A stretch of DNA of 64,000 bases from Cruorifilaria tuberocauda (taxonomy: Eukaryota > Nematoda > Chromadorea > Rhabditida > Onchocercidae): assembly GCA_013365365.1 (NCBI GenBank), contig JABVXU010000129.1, positions 1 to 64,000 of the forward strand, written 5' to 3'. Positions 47,101-58,747 of the stretch are shown here, piece by piece; position 1 is the stretch's first letter, and each line of letters starts with the position of its first letter. The position numbers were made by a program, and so were the translations under genes. The notes under the pieces were generated by a model. It made no database searches and was not told where the DNA came from. It saw only the letters and a list, made by a program, of their open reading frames with translations.

Positions 47101-50100
47101 ATAATGTTGTAGTGTAGGATCTTATTGCAAAATTCGATGTTAAACAACAGCTTCATATTGTTGTTTAAATTGTAGACTGTGTAGGTTTCTTTAACAGTTT
47201 TGTTTTTACAACATATTAATCAAATGCGGTTGGTGTTACTTTACGATATTTTAGCTGATCCTGTACATCTCGTTTAAGAGTTGACGAATATTCAAACATA
47301 TATGACAGCAAAAAAAAACCCAGTAATAGCCGTATGAGAAATGAATTAACAAACGATGAACGCACGGAAAGTAGATCTGTGCAAGAACTAGGATGCAAAT
47401 AGTTTTGCAGATTCTCATGTTAATGATTTTCAAGTCTGATAGCATACCGTTTATTGAGCATTAATTTTCGTACTAAGAAGTTGAAGTATTTTAAACCATA
47501 AATTCGTTTATTGCATGAAGTTAGATGCCATTAACTGAGAGAACGATTAATGGGTAGATCCGATTAGAAATAATTGCATAGTTGTTGGTGAAATTCATTT
47601 TGTTGGTCTGAGCGCTATGGAAAGGCGAACCGATTGGAAGTGTGTGGCTAATGACAGTTATAATCGAGATGATAATCGGATTTTTTTTATATGCGTCATT
47701 TTGTTCGCTTATGAATTAGACTTAAAGGTTAAAAGAATGGAATCATTTATCGATCGCGTTCTAAACTACTAGAGAAGAAAATTAGTTTGTAATATAGATA
47801 TTCGTTCGATTTTAATCTTTGTGGAGCTTTAATAGTCATTACATAAAACGTACGTGCACGAAAGATTTGATACGTTGTAGTGAAAAGAGGCACAGCGCAG
47901 ACAATCTACGTAATACTGCTGTACGTGGATTACAGAGTTTTAGCTGCATGAATTTGTTGGCCATGTGGAAAAGAACAACACAGCAGTGAAAGAGTCATGG
48001 ATTAATAATAAAAAGTGATTGAAGAATCCGTTCAAATTCGGATTATTGGTAGCCAACGAGTGTCAAATTTCACCAGAATGTGTTGTCAAAAAAAATAAAA
48101 AACGAATTTTGAATGACTTCTTGAAAGCATGGATTTCAGTTATGATGCATACTTCTCGAAGTTTTTTTCGGTATGTGAACTGGTCAAAATTTGATAAATC
48201 TAAAAGCAAAATTGCTTGTTGGAAAAGAAAGGAATGTAAACTTCGTCACAAAACAAGGCTTAAATAAGTTCAGTGAAAATAGAATTCAATAATACAAAAA
48301 ACTTTCCAATAAATATAAAGTACAAATGTCATCGAAAGATGGAAAGAGTATGGTGATTTGTGGATGCATGGAAATTGGATGGAAACACTGGGATACGTGA
48401 GAAGTGATTCGGTTAAGAAATGTTCTTAATCATGAAATGCATAATGCTCCGGGTATTTGTTATAAAACCTGAAAGAAAAGTGCAACGTGGATAATCAAAA
48501 TGGAGGAAAACTAATGGATTTTGTTGATCAAAATATGGAGAAAAGTGACTGAACAGGAATGTTGTAAGAAGGATACGAATCGTTCAAATAGTCGTGGATA
48601 TTTTGATATATATTGTGAAAGATATTCGATACAAAATGAACGTTAGGTGGTTCAGTGTACATGAATATCGGACAAATGCATACATTTTTATATTAAGGCT
48701 GTACTTTCTTCACTCGAAATATGAATATTTATTAGAATGTCAATATCCAACCATTAGTCGAATTTCATTCTGAGCATATTAATGAATTGATGAGAACAGT
48801 AACTTCGTGAGAAACGAAATATGAAGTTCCGAGTTTTCTTATTGTTTCCGTCGTAAAGTTGTTGAGTTTTCAGTTTCGTTTTTTCTCTAAAAGGTGTTTT
48901 TATAGTTCTCCTGCCATGCATCTCTTCAACTGGAATTATAACTATATCTAGGAATAAACGAGAATCCTTGATTAATACTGGTTAATTTTAATATTTTCTT
49001 CCAGTTGTGTCCTCATGGTTCAACCAATTCAGTTCTTTTTTCATTCCTTTTATTGCGTTATTACGCTTATTCTAAATTTAAAAATAAAGAAAAAAAATAA
49101 TTTCAGCTTCTCACCCTCCAGATTGGTTAAAGTCACTTCCTTGTACAAATGGTCATCTTCACGATTCTACTATGTTTCACTTAGGATCATTTTTGCCTTC
49201 ATTTGGTGTGGTTTTTTTCTCTTTATATCTTCGTAGTTTTGGATAGAAATTCGGTTAATGAAAATGCGTGAAATTAGTAGTGATAATTTAAGCTGATTTT
49301 GTGCGGAATATTTTGAAAGAAATAAATCCTCTTTTAAATCTTGCTTCTTGTTTAATTCTTGCTTTAAATCTTGCTTAATTTTAATTTACATGTATTTCAA
49401 GACATTATCCGTGATACGCTTTACCGGTCGATGGAACAGTTGGTACGATATGGTATTAAAAAGGATGGCGCTTTATGCAATGGTAATCATGGACGGGGCT
49501 GCAATATCAAACTGTTTCAGAAGGTTAGTTCCATATTGTTTGTAAATATTTTAAATGATTTCAGCTTTATATTTCCTACATTGCGGAAAGTAATATTACT
49601 GACCTATATGCCCATGCTTTATCAATACAAAAGTTAAATTTACGGCTGTTGTAATGAGAAGTTTCAGCTGTGAATCGTACACGTATTCATTTAAATATTA
49701 ATTTTATTTTTAGGAGAAGTGTTATTGTCCTCGATTCTCTCCTCTTTCGAAATTTCCGATCGAAACAATTTGTATTATCGAAGATCAGGTAAAGAATTTC
49801 CAGCATTTGTTCTTATTATTTCTTTTTTTGTTACACGTAGACTTTTATCATAAATTCGTCTACAGTGATATTGTTTCAGCTTCCTAAGATGTCTTAATTG
49901 AATTTTTGGATCTCTTCTTTGATACATGTAATTATAGTTTTCACCGACTGCCTATGCGCGTTTTAAAGCTCAGTTAACAGCACACAATCCCGTTATAGTA
50001 GAAAATGTAAATCGTCATCCTCGTTACCGTCGATCACTGTGGACGCAAGAAGCATTTGAAAAAATTGTGGCTTGTTAGTTTCATTTTCCTGTTTAAAGAT

Positions 50101-52251
50101 ATCTCTAAATTTCTGTTACTAAAAACATTTTTGTTGTCGTCAAATTCCAGAAAGCTTCACATCAAATTTCTTAATAATTAACGGATGAGAAATTAGAAAT
50201 GTGATGTTTAATCATTCATAATATTTATCATTCGTAATATTATTTCTATCCTGCATTAATTATTTTTATTCACTGATGAAGCTCACTCACCGAATTCCTA
50301 AATTCATATTATTACTGATCATAGAAAGCTTCAAGAGTTTGCAGGTGATCGAAATTTATGTATTCTGGATAGTGGGGATCTCTCACCTGTAATGATCCGT
50401 GACAAACCGTGCTCACTAAAAATGTTCTGGTCGAAATTTAAATTAAAACGAGGCATAAATGATTGTTATATGAAGGTGAGACGTTAGAAGCTAGTGCTTA
50501 GACTGTGAAAGGAATTTTCAAATTTGTCAGTCATAGTATATTCCTGTTAAAAATAATCCTTTCAAATTTAATGTCTTGCACTTGTTTTATCTTTTTGAAG
50601 TTTACATCCCTGATATTTTGAACTATTTTCAGATAAAAGACTTCCCAGAATCAAAATTATTTTCTAATATTGCTCCTGAACAGTATGCAAATTTATATGA
50701 GGTCATGCCATTTCTGGATTACACACATATTAATCGTGAAGAAAGTGGCCGCGGCAGATTAAACTTGCTGAATTTATTCAACAATAGACGTGAACGACCA
50801 GATCCGGGACCGAAAGTCTATATTTGTTTCGGTAAGTTTTGCTCTTTACTCCATATCTTTTTTTGAAATACCGTTTTCTAAACCTCTTATAGTTTCTATT
50901 GCTTACCAAAGGCGATACGTTTATTTTTGTAGGCTTATATAACGCTCCTCATTTGGCGTCTACTCCATTGCACCTAGATGTATCTGATGCAGTGAATTTC
51001 TTGCCATTTGTTAAGGCACCGGACGAAATGTCAAGAGAGGAAGTGAGAAATGGTATGCTTTCTTTCTAATACTAATTCATTAAAATGTTTCCTTGCTTGA
51101 TTGTAACAGCTATTAGTAATATTGAACTCTAAAGTAGTAGCGTAGGGTTCATTTTCTCGATTTTTTCATATTTTGGATTTGAATACGTGAAACTTCCTGC
51201 TGATATCATTGTTGATAATCTGAAGGCTAAATTGTTTTAGCTGTTGAGCAACGCTTGGATGAAGAGGGTATTCGTGGGTATCACAAGGAGCGTGCTCTTC
51301 GTGAACCAGAAAAAGCTGGTGCTATCTGGAAAATATTTCATCCCAGTGATAATACGCGAATCCGAACTGCCATTGAGGCATGGAAAGAAATGAAAGTGCG
51401 ATTTTTTCAAAATTTCATTAGTTTAAATTTGGATATAATCTAACATAGCGTTTACTTGTTAATAATGATATAAATAAATATCACGTAGTTCCTATTTAGG
51501 GCGAAAAATGGGAAGGTGATGTTATTCACAACCAAGATGTAGTGGTAACGCGTGAAATGATGGATTTTTTCGAAGAAAGAGGTTTGTTTCAACTTTTAAT
51601 CAGCAGTTTTATAAATTATTTCATTTCTTGTTACTACTTGAAATGAAGAATCGTTTACATTAAGTCAATTCATGTTTGTAACGATATGGAAATTTTGCTG
51701 TAGGTATTGAATGTCGCATGTTTGTGCAAAACGAAGGGGACGTTGTATTTATACCCTCCGGAGCGGCCCATCAGGTTCAGAATATCAATTCATGCATTAA
51801 GGTATATTTCAAAATCTTTTATCATTTTATTTCTTGAGCCGGAATCTTTTACTAAGTTTCATAATCATTTTATCATAATCATTTTTAAAGATTGCCGAGG
51901 ATTTTGTTGCTGCGGAAGGTATCGATTGTACAGTAGCAGTCACTGATGAGTTGCGATTACTGAGAATTAAAGATGATCTTGTGCAGGTAATCAAGACTTT
52001 CTATATTTTCATATTTCTTTTTTGTTTTTTGTTTTTGATATTTGCGGAACTTCGTTTCGCTTTAGTTTTGAAAACTTTCACAACAAGCGCTTTTACTTTT
52101 ACCCACACGGTTTTCTTCAAACTGTCCTGTGTGCAAAACCTGATTTTAAAATTATTAGGTAGACAAATTGCTGCACTTGGCATGTGCTGCAGCTACGGCT
52201 GTACTGCAAAACAGCGAACCAGGAATGGTGGCATCGAGTCTTCCCCAGTAA
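44146..52251 (+). CDS. KDM3/JHDM2-type JmjC histone lysine demethylase
   Basis: The family removes methyl groups from H3K9 using Fe(II) and 2-oxoglutarate. Well-supported exons, all in phase: 45394-45509, 45731-45831, 46051-46181, 46338-46454, 46727-46870, 49107-49205, 49402-49523, 49714-49788, 49938-50066, 50329-50475, 50633-50831, 50933-51052, 51241-51395, 51500-51581, 51704-51801, 51891-51986, 52159-52251. The N-terminal part (44146-44186, 44362-44414, about 44756-44947, 45021-45090, 45160-45207, 45300 on) is weakly conserved and its joins are uncertain, as is 50066/50329. A zinc-finger region (CDACQFVILNAHFCCRICG...CIICY) precedes the JmjC domain. The iron ligands are visible: His and Asp in LHLDVSD (His codon at 50971) and His in PSGAAHQVQN (51769). 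DPGPKVYICFG and CIKIAEDFV match KDM3. At about 800 residues it is shorter than vertebrate members. Confidence 0.88.
46871..49106 (+). other. Large intron of the KDM3-like gene
   Basis: This 2.2-kb intron separates the zinc-finger exon from the JmjC part. Several short open frames (for example 48019-48267, +) show no recognisable features. I see no repeat or nested gene I can support. Confidence 0.6.
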
Positions 52252-53283
52252 TGCAGTGTGAAAAGGGTTCATAATATATTTGGCTTAACGCAAAGTTATG
52301 ATCTCTTCAAAAGCTTATTTTGGTCATATGTGTTAGAAAATTTTTGTTATGGTGATTTATGGAATTTTATATGTATATAATGAAATATAACGAATTTTTG
52401 CGCTATTGTAAGTTCTGTAGGAGTTCATCGTTCAAAAAAAAAGCCATTATGAAAAGCTATTTATTATATGTTGATAATATATAAACATAAATTATGCTAA
52501 CAAAATCAGTATGACGGTATCCAGCCAACTGGTGTGGTTTGGAAAACTTAGAAGGTATGTTTGCGAGTAAAATCTACATATTTTTTGCCATAATACGAAT
52601 AAAGGATTGTTGGAATCCCTAGAAACATTTTATTTAAAAAAAATCAATAGTGGATTACAGACTTAGCGATATTTAATAAGGTGGGGTAATTTCACAGTTC
52701 AAAACAGCTTTTTATATTAGTTCACTGCGACATGTATCAGTTCTATGGTCCAGTTCACTACTACCCACTAAGAACTTTTTTGCAAGATAAACATTTAAAT
52801 CATTACTTGAAACTTAAATTTAGACTTTACTCATTTACAGTACGCACACCTTTAAAAAATAAACTAGAAGGAAATAAAATGGAAAAAATATATATTTTAT
52901 AGAATCCATTAGATACAAAAACAAGATAAACATAACAGTTCATCTTTTTTCTAAAGTAGATAATGCACATAAAGAAACTGCATAATTTCCTCAAGCTCTT
53001 AACAGTTTGAAGTGAATGAATTGCTTATGCACAAGATATCAAAAGCCATACTGATTGCTCAAGCAACTTCAACTTACAAGGGGCATAAAATATTATCAAA
53101 ACATGCTTTTTCTTTACCTCAGATTTATATGCACTTCGTCAAACTTTTTACTCCATGGAAGTTCGGGAAGTAGCTCCATTCGGCTCCAAGAATAATTATA
53201 GTACAATCTCTCTGTCAATTGATAAGAAATAAAAAGCTTCCAAGTAGTCTGGATCGTTAATAGACACTTCAGTCATAAAAAAT
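52252..53283. other. Convergent intergenic region after the KDM3-like gene
   Basis: It holds the 3' ends of the KDM3-like (+) and PDIA5-like (-) genes. AATAAA at 52598-52603 lies about 350 bases after the KDM3-like stop. No other feature was seen. Confidence 0.6.
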
Positions 53284-56200
53284 CTAGGCATAGTTTTTCA
53301 TGAAACTGTAAAAACCATCTTCTCTAAGCTCGCTGATTTTCAGTGGGAACTTTCTGTCCTTGAAGTATGCAAAGGTGGAATACCGCTCTACTTTGCGTTG
53401 TTTTGCAATCTTCCTGAAAAATAAATTTAATGAAGCAATCATGATTAATAAAGAAAGAGAAAATACATCCTGCAGATACGGGAAAACCTCATCAGCTCAA
53501 TTTCATAGCATTCCATAATTGTTCTGGATAAAAAAAACATCCTATATGAAAATCTAGACATTGTTGCAAAATTGAATGAATTTTTTACTCTTGCGTCAGA
53601 AATATTTCTTTGCAGCAACGCAAAAAAAACTGTGATATTTGAGAGTAATAGTAGGCAATAGTAATATTGTGACTAGTAATAATAATAATAATAATAGTAG
53701 TAATGATAATAATAATAATAATAACAAATAATTGATAGTAATGATAATAAATAATAACAATTAATAATAGTAATGATAGTAAATAATAATATAATAATAA
53801 TAATAATTCTGAAATATTTATGATTGAATGAAAGTTTAAAGGTTCATCAATTTGATTATAAAATGAATAAAACTAAAAACTAATAATGCATTGTCCAAAC
53901 TGATTTTCAGCTAAGGCTTTAATTGATGAACGTGCAAAAGTTCAGATTAAAAGTAGTAAATCCAATACAACGCATCTGTCAGGAATCCTTTACCATTACC
54001 TTCACACATCATAATCAATATTTAAGATGATCAAAAGAAACAACTTGAATTGTTACCTAGATAGATGAACAATGTTAATAGCTGTAGGGTTTTCATCGCA
54101 GGGTATATCTCCTGCTGGATCCAAGAAGAATCGATGCATGTTTTTTGTATTCATCCTCCCATAATAGTCTTTGTGAAATTCCCCGTTTCTGCAAGTGGCA
54201 TTTCAATTTACATTTAAATTAATGCCAAATTTAATATCAGCTCAAGTAACTTAATTCACTGTAAACTTATTTTTTCTTAATTCATGTATAATTGTAGAAA
54301 ACTTGAAATGTAAAGACGCAAAATCGGAATGTATTTTAACAATTTTAACAACGAAGAAATTCTATAATCCGCGTTTTCAATCTAACTTCGTACGACATTT
54401 CAACCTGCCTCATTCTGAACTAATGAAAAGAACTTACTGGTAATGTTTCAGGATGTGCAATTTAGAAATTATTTTGAGCTTTTTACACAACTTTTTTATT
54501 TCACAATCGTTACAGTTGATTTGGGCAACAGTCCCTTGTCCTGTCACTTGTTTCGTGAACTGGCATTATGATGGACACAACCACCAAATTAATTGACAAA
54601 TGTTACTATGAAGTTAAGCCTAAAGACATTAGCGGTAGAAAATGTCATTTCGACGGATTCTTCTATAAGAAGTAATATTATCAAATAATGCTTCGTATGG
54701 GCTTCGTATCCGATCAGAAACATACGGGGTGACGACTCCTTCTTTTATTTTATTTTTTTTCTTTCAAGCTTTCGTATTTTTCATTACATCAACCATCAAC
54801 CTTATTATTGTTTCTTTCTTTTTTTTTTTTTTGGTAGAAAAACTATTACTGACATGAAATCAATGAAAAACAAATATACATCTTAAATTTAGTACATAAA
54901 CCGTCTTCAATAATGCTCTATTTACAAAAAATATTTTCTTAACTGCCCAAGCTCGCACCCGCTCATTTGGATAATTGAGAGAGCTCTTATTACAACGAAC
55001 AGCAGCCGCGCCCAAAACCACGGCAGGCGTCCATCATATTCTTGGTCGCCTTACAGATGCGTAATATATGTCGAAAGTGGGAGGAACCGGTTCTTCTACC
55101 AAATGAAACTGCAAAATATTTTGATTATTGAATTCATTCACTATTTAGGCACTTACTTATTAAGAAATAGGCTTTTACATACCAAAGCTCAATCGAGAAC
55201 CAGTTTTTACATATCAATGTTTTACTCAACCGAGAACCTCATTAACTGTATAAATGATTAACGAAAGAAATTACTGATATAGTAATCTAGATGCCTGAAG
55301 ACAATTACTATACACGAATATGATCAACCGACAATAAGGTTTCATCACCCTTTGATTCCGAAAGGCGAATTTTTCTTTGTATCCTTTTGTATCAGTTAGA
55401 TTTGTAACCTATGTAACCTTTGTGTCAGTTAGATTAATCTGTGGTTCCGGTAAATTATTTTTTCAATCTGCATTCCAAATGGGCATTTCCAAATGAGATT
55501 TCCTAGTACCCAGAATATTAAAAAGGTTGCACAAATAATTATAACCATTTTATGTAAAAGTTAAACTCAACGAAAAGGATGAAGAGAATTTTATAAAAGT
55601 TTGAAATTTATTTTATATTTTATTATATGTATTAATTATCATGCAGTGAATTTTGGACAATGTATGTTAAGGCAGTGACCTACCGTGCTAAGATGATCAG
55701 AAACAAAATTTAACGGATATTAAAAAGACAAGAAAAACAAACTTAGTTTCACCGAAAACTTTCGCGTCTGCAGAAAGTAAGCCATTACTTGATTGAATTT
55801 CGAAAGGATGGAAACCACAAGCGGTGATATTGAAAAACTACAGATCAATTGTGATGAATTTTGCCGAAATGGTACAAATTTCATTTAAAAAAACTAACTT
55901 TATCATTAAGATCTGGCAAAGTTCTTTCTATTATTGCAAAGAGATCGGATGCCATGTTTCAATTTCATCATCAACCGCACAATCGATTAACCTGAAGTGC
56001 AAAAACTATAGATCGGAAAGCTATAAAGATGAAGATAAAGTCAAGATTCGACATCATCATTCATCATGTCCCGTAATATAAGATCATGTTTCTTGTCAAA
56101 ACATACTACAAAAATGACAAAGCTTCATCCTTTGAAAAATATTTGCAGATTTTTCTATTCAACATCTGTCTTCATTCCTTTGCTGCAACAAGGTCATTCC

Positions 56201-56718
56201 ATTGCTACAAAGTAATTAGACTCCTGTTACAGTCACTGCAACACTTACGGTACTTCCATTTTCAACAAGATTACATGGTATGGAAGATTAACCATTTCAT
56301 GGCAATTTCAAGTCAGTAACAGCTAATAAAATTGATCAATAAATGGAATCCGTAGCACATCCGGTCCTACCAAACGCACACATTTTAACGTCTACGATGC
56401 ACATATTTTAGCGCTTTGCTAAGATGTTTATGTTCATTGCGTTACATATAGTTGCTAACAACCGTAACATGGAGAATTTTTTTTACAGCAACAAAAGTTT
56501 TCCACATCTCTTTCTCGTCACAAATTCGGAACGTCTGTTAGCTACAAAAATATTCAAAGTATCACTTCTGTAGTTTGTTTTAGCATATTGTATCCAAAAA
56601 TGTTTTACTAGTACATACCTTAGTTAACGGCACATTGAAACTTTTACAAAAGTGACTATAATTCACAATAAATAATGTTCGCGTCTCTATCCTTCTTCTA
56701 GATGTTTGCCGAACATGT
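53284..56718 (-). CDS. PDIA5-like N-terminal domain protein lacking thioredoxin CxxC domains (5' end missing)
   Basis: Four short exons join in consistent phase: 56718-56619, 54559-54438, 54188-54057, 53413-53284, giving 161 visible residues and a stop. The order of motifs follows the N-terminal non-catalytic domain of the ER disulfide isomerase PDIA5: ETRTLFIVNYS, VTGQGTVAQINCND, KKLCKKLKI, KHYQNGEFHKDYYGR, FFLDPAGDIPCDENPTA and NIVHL. Family members then continue with three CxxC thioredoxin domains. Here the last exon reads VERYSTFAYFKDRKFPLKI...FYSFMKNYA and stops, resembling only the C-terminal strands of a thioredoxin fold. No CxxC active site is seen. An upstream exon with a signal peptide is expected beyond 56718 but was not found. 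It may be a truncated paralogue or a decaying gene. Confidence 0.6.
53674..53808. repeat. (AAT)n-rich imperfect microsatellite
   Basis: Runs of AAT/AATA with GTA and GATA interruptions, inside the last intron of the PDIA5-like gene. Confidence 0.9.
54990..55108 (-). other. Exon-like segment inside the large PDIA5-like intron
   Basis: This stretch is visibly richer in GC than its surroundings and begins after a good acceptor (AATATTTTGCAG on the minus strand). One frame reads about 38 residues to TAA and ends ...DACRGFGRGCCSL. The phase-0 frame reads HLVEEPVPPTFDIYYASV... to TGA and would join in phase to the exon ending at 56619. It could be an alternative last exon or part of a separate gene; the product is not recognised. 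Confidence 0.3.
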
Positions 56719-57702
56719 CTGAAACACACAATAAACTGGAATTAGGGGAATGGAAAAAAAAAATGAAGGATTCATGAAATGTCATCCTTTTTATTTTATT
56801 AATTGTACAACTAAGAACAGATTTAAATGAGGAATTACGTGAGATTTAATCATTCAGCATAATACAAAATAAAAGGAATCCACGAAGAACCCAAGCTGAC
56901 ATCTGAAGATTACGTAGCACATATGATTTTTACTGATAAGACTGAGTCGGGTGTTGGTATTTTACAAACTGGGATGTGTTTAATAATCCTTATATAAGAC
57001 GGTAATCTTGGAAACTTTTAGTTTCTACTTATTTTTGAAATGAAAAATACACATTTGTCTAACAAAATCCGTATGGTATTTTCTGAAATTCCTATAACTA
57101 ATAAAACCGGCGACCGTGTAGAAATTAAATGATGTCCACCACAACCGGGACCGTTCATATTTCTTAGTGCGTGCTTTAGGGAAAATGATGAAAGGAAAGC
57201 AGATACCACGTCTTCTTTCTCTCTCTCTCCACCGTCTACTGCTCTTCCGCAAAATGCGCAACGTTGCAATTCTCTACAGCAAGTTATCCGGACCTTCATT
57301 CTGGCATTTAGTAAAATTTGAATTTATCAAAATCATGACTCATAGACAAGTGCTCAGTAATGTTAGATGATGTTGGCACAAAATAGCAGTCAATGTCAAT
57401 CCTTACTACCAGTTTATAAACAAAGCAAAAATATATGAAATGAAAATTACCAAATTACCAAAATTACCAAACCAGCAGAGACATGTCATTACCATGAGTA
57501 GTCACTTCGGTATTTCGAATTTCATTTCTAAATCCCAGATTTCGTCATAATCGTTTCAGTCAACAGAAAAAACATGATCACAAAGCCAAAAACTATGTTA
57601 GATTAAAATTTTTATTAACAAACAGTTAATAATATAATGATAACATAATGATATATTTAATGACAAAAACACTAACTGTTATTATAGAACAGTACATGTT
57701 AT
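56719..57702. other. No supported gene; possible 5' part of the PDIA5-like gene
   Basis: Overlapping minus-strand open frames occur at 57018-57299, but none shows a signal peptide or family motif that would join the exon ending at 56718. The 3' end of the MRPS18C gene (TTTATT on the + strand near 57606, an AATAAA on the coding strand) lies at the right side. Confidence 0.5.
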
Positions 57703-58214
57703 CTACGCATAACTATGCGGTCGGATAGGTTTCAGTGGATCAAACAACTTGGGATCTCTTAGATACTTCGGATCCTTGACGAACACCGGCATGTAACCAG
57801 CACGACGACTTAAAGCAATTGTTTCGAGTAATCTTCTCTGTTGTCCATCACAAAGTCCAGTAATGTGTCTGAAAATACAATCCACTCTCCACTCCATAAT
57901 GGGACCAAAAAAGGGAGAAAAACAGTTTTATACTTAATTTTTGAAAAAAAAAGAACCTACTGATCATAAACTCGTCCGGAAAATGTTGAAACGAATTGCT
58001 GCAACAAGCGCGCATTCTTGTAATCCAGCTCAATTTTCTTTGCACATAAAAAACATTGTCTTATCGACTTACAATAGGGATCCCTTCCCATCTGCACCAC
58101 CCCATCGTCATCTTCCATCGTGTAATTATTATCCCCCGCCGTTGCAACACTAGACGACGATGATGTTCTCTTCATTAGGATAAGTGGTCTTAAGTATGTT
58201 CTCAACGAGAACAT
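57703..58214 (-). CDS. mrps-18C: Mitochondrial small-subunit ribosomal protein bS18m (MRPS18C type)
   Basis: Two exons (58214-57961 and 57868-57703) give 139 residues. The N-terminus MFSLRTYLRPLILMKRTSS is basic and serine-rich without acidic residues, as expected of a mitochondrial targeting sequence. The S18 core follows: CFLCAKKIELDYKNARLLQQFVS, then, across the intron, RVYDQHITGLCDGQQRRL...AGYMPVFVKDPKYLRDPKLFDP. This ending is typical of the C paralogue. A TTTAG acceptor ends two bases before the ATG, indicating trans-splicing of the mRNA. The gene lies 533 bp downstream of RBM22 on the same strand. Confidence 0.9.
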
Positions 58215-58747
58215 TCCTAAATTTGCAAATATTTAAAAAAAAAAACGAATGACATCCGACGTCGACACCTTGCTGTCCCTGATAAAATCAAAATCAGTGA
58301 TCTTTACCTAAAAAATATCTCTACACCACCATAAACTGCACAAATTTCAAGTAAACACAGAATTAATCCATTTAAACAGTTATAAGAAAAAATTTCAAGT
58401 GACTTTTAGGATATTCAAACAACTTTAACAGCGAAAAAAGCTACAGTTGGAAATAGAAACATTATATAATAATTTTTATTCCACAGCAACATGCATAATC
58501 ATCGATAATAATACAGTTAATACCGCCAAGCAAGGTTTTCCAGACTTTAGAACTCACAATATACAGAATATGTTTTATAACGGTGTATATTACCAAAAAA
58601 GTATTCAAAATATCCAGGTTAAAAATCTCTTTCTAATACTTACATTATAGGAATCAGAAACTTTCCCTAAAATTTTTGACACAAAAATGAAGCTCGTGTT
58701 AAGTGTCACTTTGAAACCTGGTAATAAGAGAAAGATGAAAAGTATTT
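58215..58747 (-). other. Spacer between rbm-22 and mrps-18C
   Basis: 533 bp on the minus strand with an AATAAA (TTTATT on + near 58476) suitable for the rbm-22 mRNA and a TTTAG acceptor at its downstream end. The open frame at 58447-58650 (+) is not supported. Confidence 0.55.

Noticed and set aside
48019..48267. 82-codon Lys-rich open frame in the large KDM3-like intron
   Set aside because: A lysine-rich composition is common by chance in AT-rich DNA; no start context or homology was seen.
57018..57299. 93-residue minus-strand frame considered as the missing first exon of the PDIA5-like gene
   Set aside because: It has no signal peptide and no donor in phase with the exon starting at 56718.
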